Source of the DNA: Eubacteriales bacterium
GTDB taxonomy: Bacteria > Bacillota > Clostridia > Peptostreptococcales > Acidaminobacteraceae
Assembly: GCA_030625285.1 (NCBI GenBank)
Contig: DAOURC010000047.1
Span: 1-6,022 of the forward strand
Length of the DNA: 6,022 nt
Direction of reading: 5' to 3'
The notes under the pieces were generated by a model. The model worked only from the letters and a program-made list of their open reading frames with translations. It had not been told where the DNA came from and did no database searches. A program made the position numbers and the translations under genes. This document shows, piece after piece, positions 5,825 to 6,022 of this stretch; position 1 is the first letter of the stretch, and each line of letters starts with the position of its first letter.

Positions 5825-6022
5825 CTATAATTCGCTATTGATCCATTCAACAGATTGCATGATTTCTTTGACCTTCTGGATACTCAATTCGGGATGAATG
5901 GTTCTTTCATGAGAAATGGTCAATAGACTGGTGCTGATAGCGAATTTCACGGTATCAATCGGATTGAGTTTGTTCATATAACCGTAGGCCAAACCGGCTA
6001 CAAAAGAATCGCCGGCTCCAGT
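5825..6022 (-). CDS. PfkB-family carbohydrate kinase, probably pseudouridine kinase (C-terminal end only)
   Basis: The last 65 codons of a gene on the minus strand, whose start lies beyond the right edge; it ends in TAG (plus-strand 5825-5827). The fragment opens with TGAGDSFVAGLAYGYMN, the PfkB second signature. GAGD forms the anion hole, and its Asp is the catalytic base that activates the substrate hydroxyl for attack on ATP. It continues with VKFAISTSLLTISHERTIHPELS. The 'LTxSxExTxxPxLS' ending resembles, from memory, pseudouridine kinases (PsuK), which phosphorylate pseudouridine for cleavage by the glycosidase PsuG; ribokinase-like sugar kinases are the alternative. PfkB membership is secure; the substrate is inferred from this short tail. 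GC is about 42%, like the channel gene at the other edge. It converges on the LiaF-like gene. Confidence 0.9.
   Translation of the reverse strand, partial: TGAGDSFVAGLAYGYMNKLNPIDTVKFAISTSLLTISHERTIHPELSIQKVKEIMQSVEWINSEL

Noticed and set aside
1..6022. CRISPR array, tRNA or rRNA gene, insertion sequence, toxin-antitoxin or phage-defence system
   Set aside because: No regular repeats, cloverleaf, transposase or integrase motifs, or known defence domains were seen on either strand.

Overview
The window is about 6 kb from a low-GC Gram-positive bacterium (Bacillota, probably Clostridia- or Erysipelotrichia-like). This is inferred from the A+T-rich sequence, strong GGAGG-type ribosome binding sites before most genes, short gaps, U-tailed hairpin terminators, and proteins such as a 7TM-DISM-type diguanylate cyclase and a LiaF-like membrane protein. 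TAA, TAG and TGA appear to act as stops, so the standard bacterial code fits. Genus cannot be fixed from the sequence.

Layout, left to right. (1) The 3' end of a YbdG-type mechanosensitive (MscS family) channel gene, closed by a clean intrinsic terminator. (2) A complete membrane diguanylate cyclase: one N-terminal membrane segment, an extracytoplasmic sensing domain, a seven-helix membrane block and a C-terminal GGDEF domain. (3) Four small same-strand genes: an APH-fold small-molecule kinase, a histidine-phosphatase (phosphoglycerate mutase-like) enzyme, a two-lobed GNAT acetyltransferase and a short membrane-anchored LiaF-like protein. (4) A hairpin terminator, a short non-coding stretch, and, on the opposite strand, the 3' end of a PfkB-family sugar/nucleoside kinase, most like pseudouridine kinase.

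The two edge genes have about 42-45% GC in the stretches counted by hand. The middle genes are nearer 28-35%. The middle therefore looks like an accessory block between more typical chromosomal genes, although no integrase, transposase, tRNA or attachment repeat is visible. The kinase and phosphatase genes are close enough (70 bases) to be co-transcribed. The acetyltransferase and LiaF-like genes follow after gaps of 186 and 130 bases and may have their own promoters. The cyclase would make a nucleotide second messenger in response to an external ligand. The kinase, phosphatase and acetyltransferase would modify small molecules whose identity cannot be read from sequence.

The two points most worth checking are an Asp-to-Asn change at the base-recognition position of the GGDEF active site, and a coding signal for the acetyltransferase that begins upstream of its first ATG and may start at an ATT codon. 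I see no convincing new defence or mobile system here.
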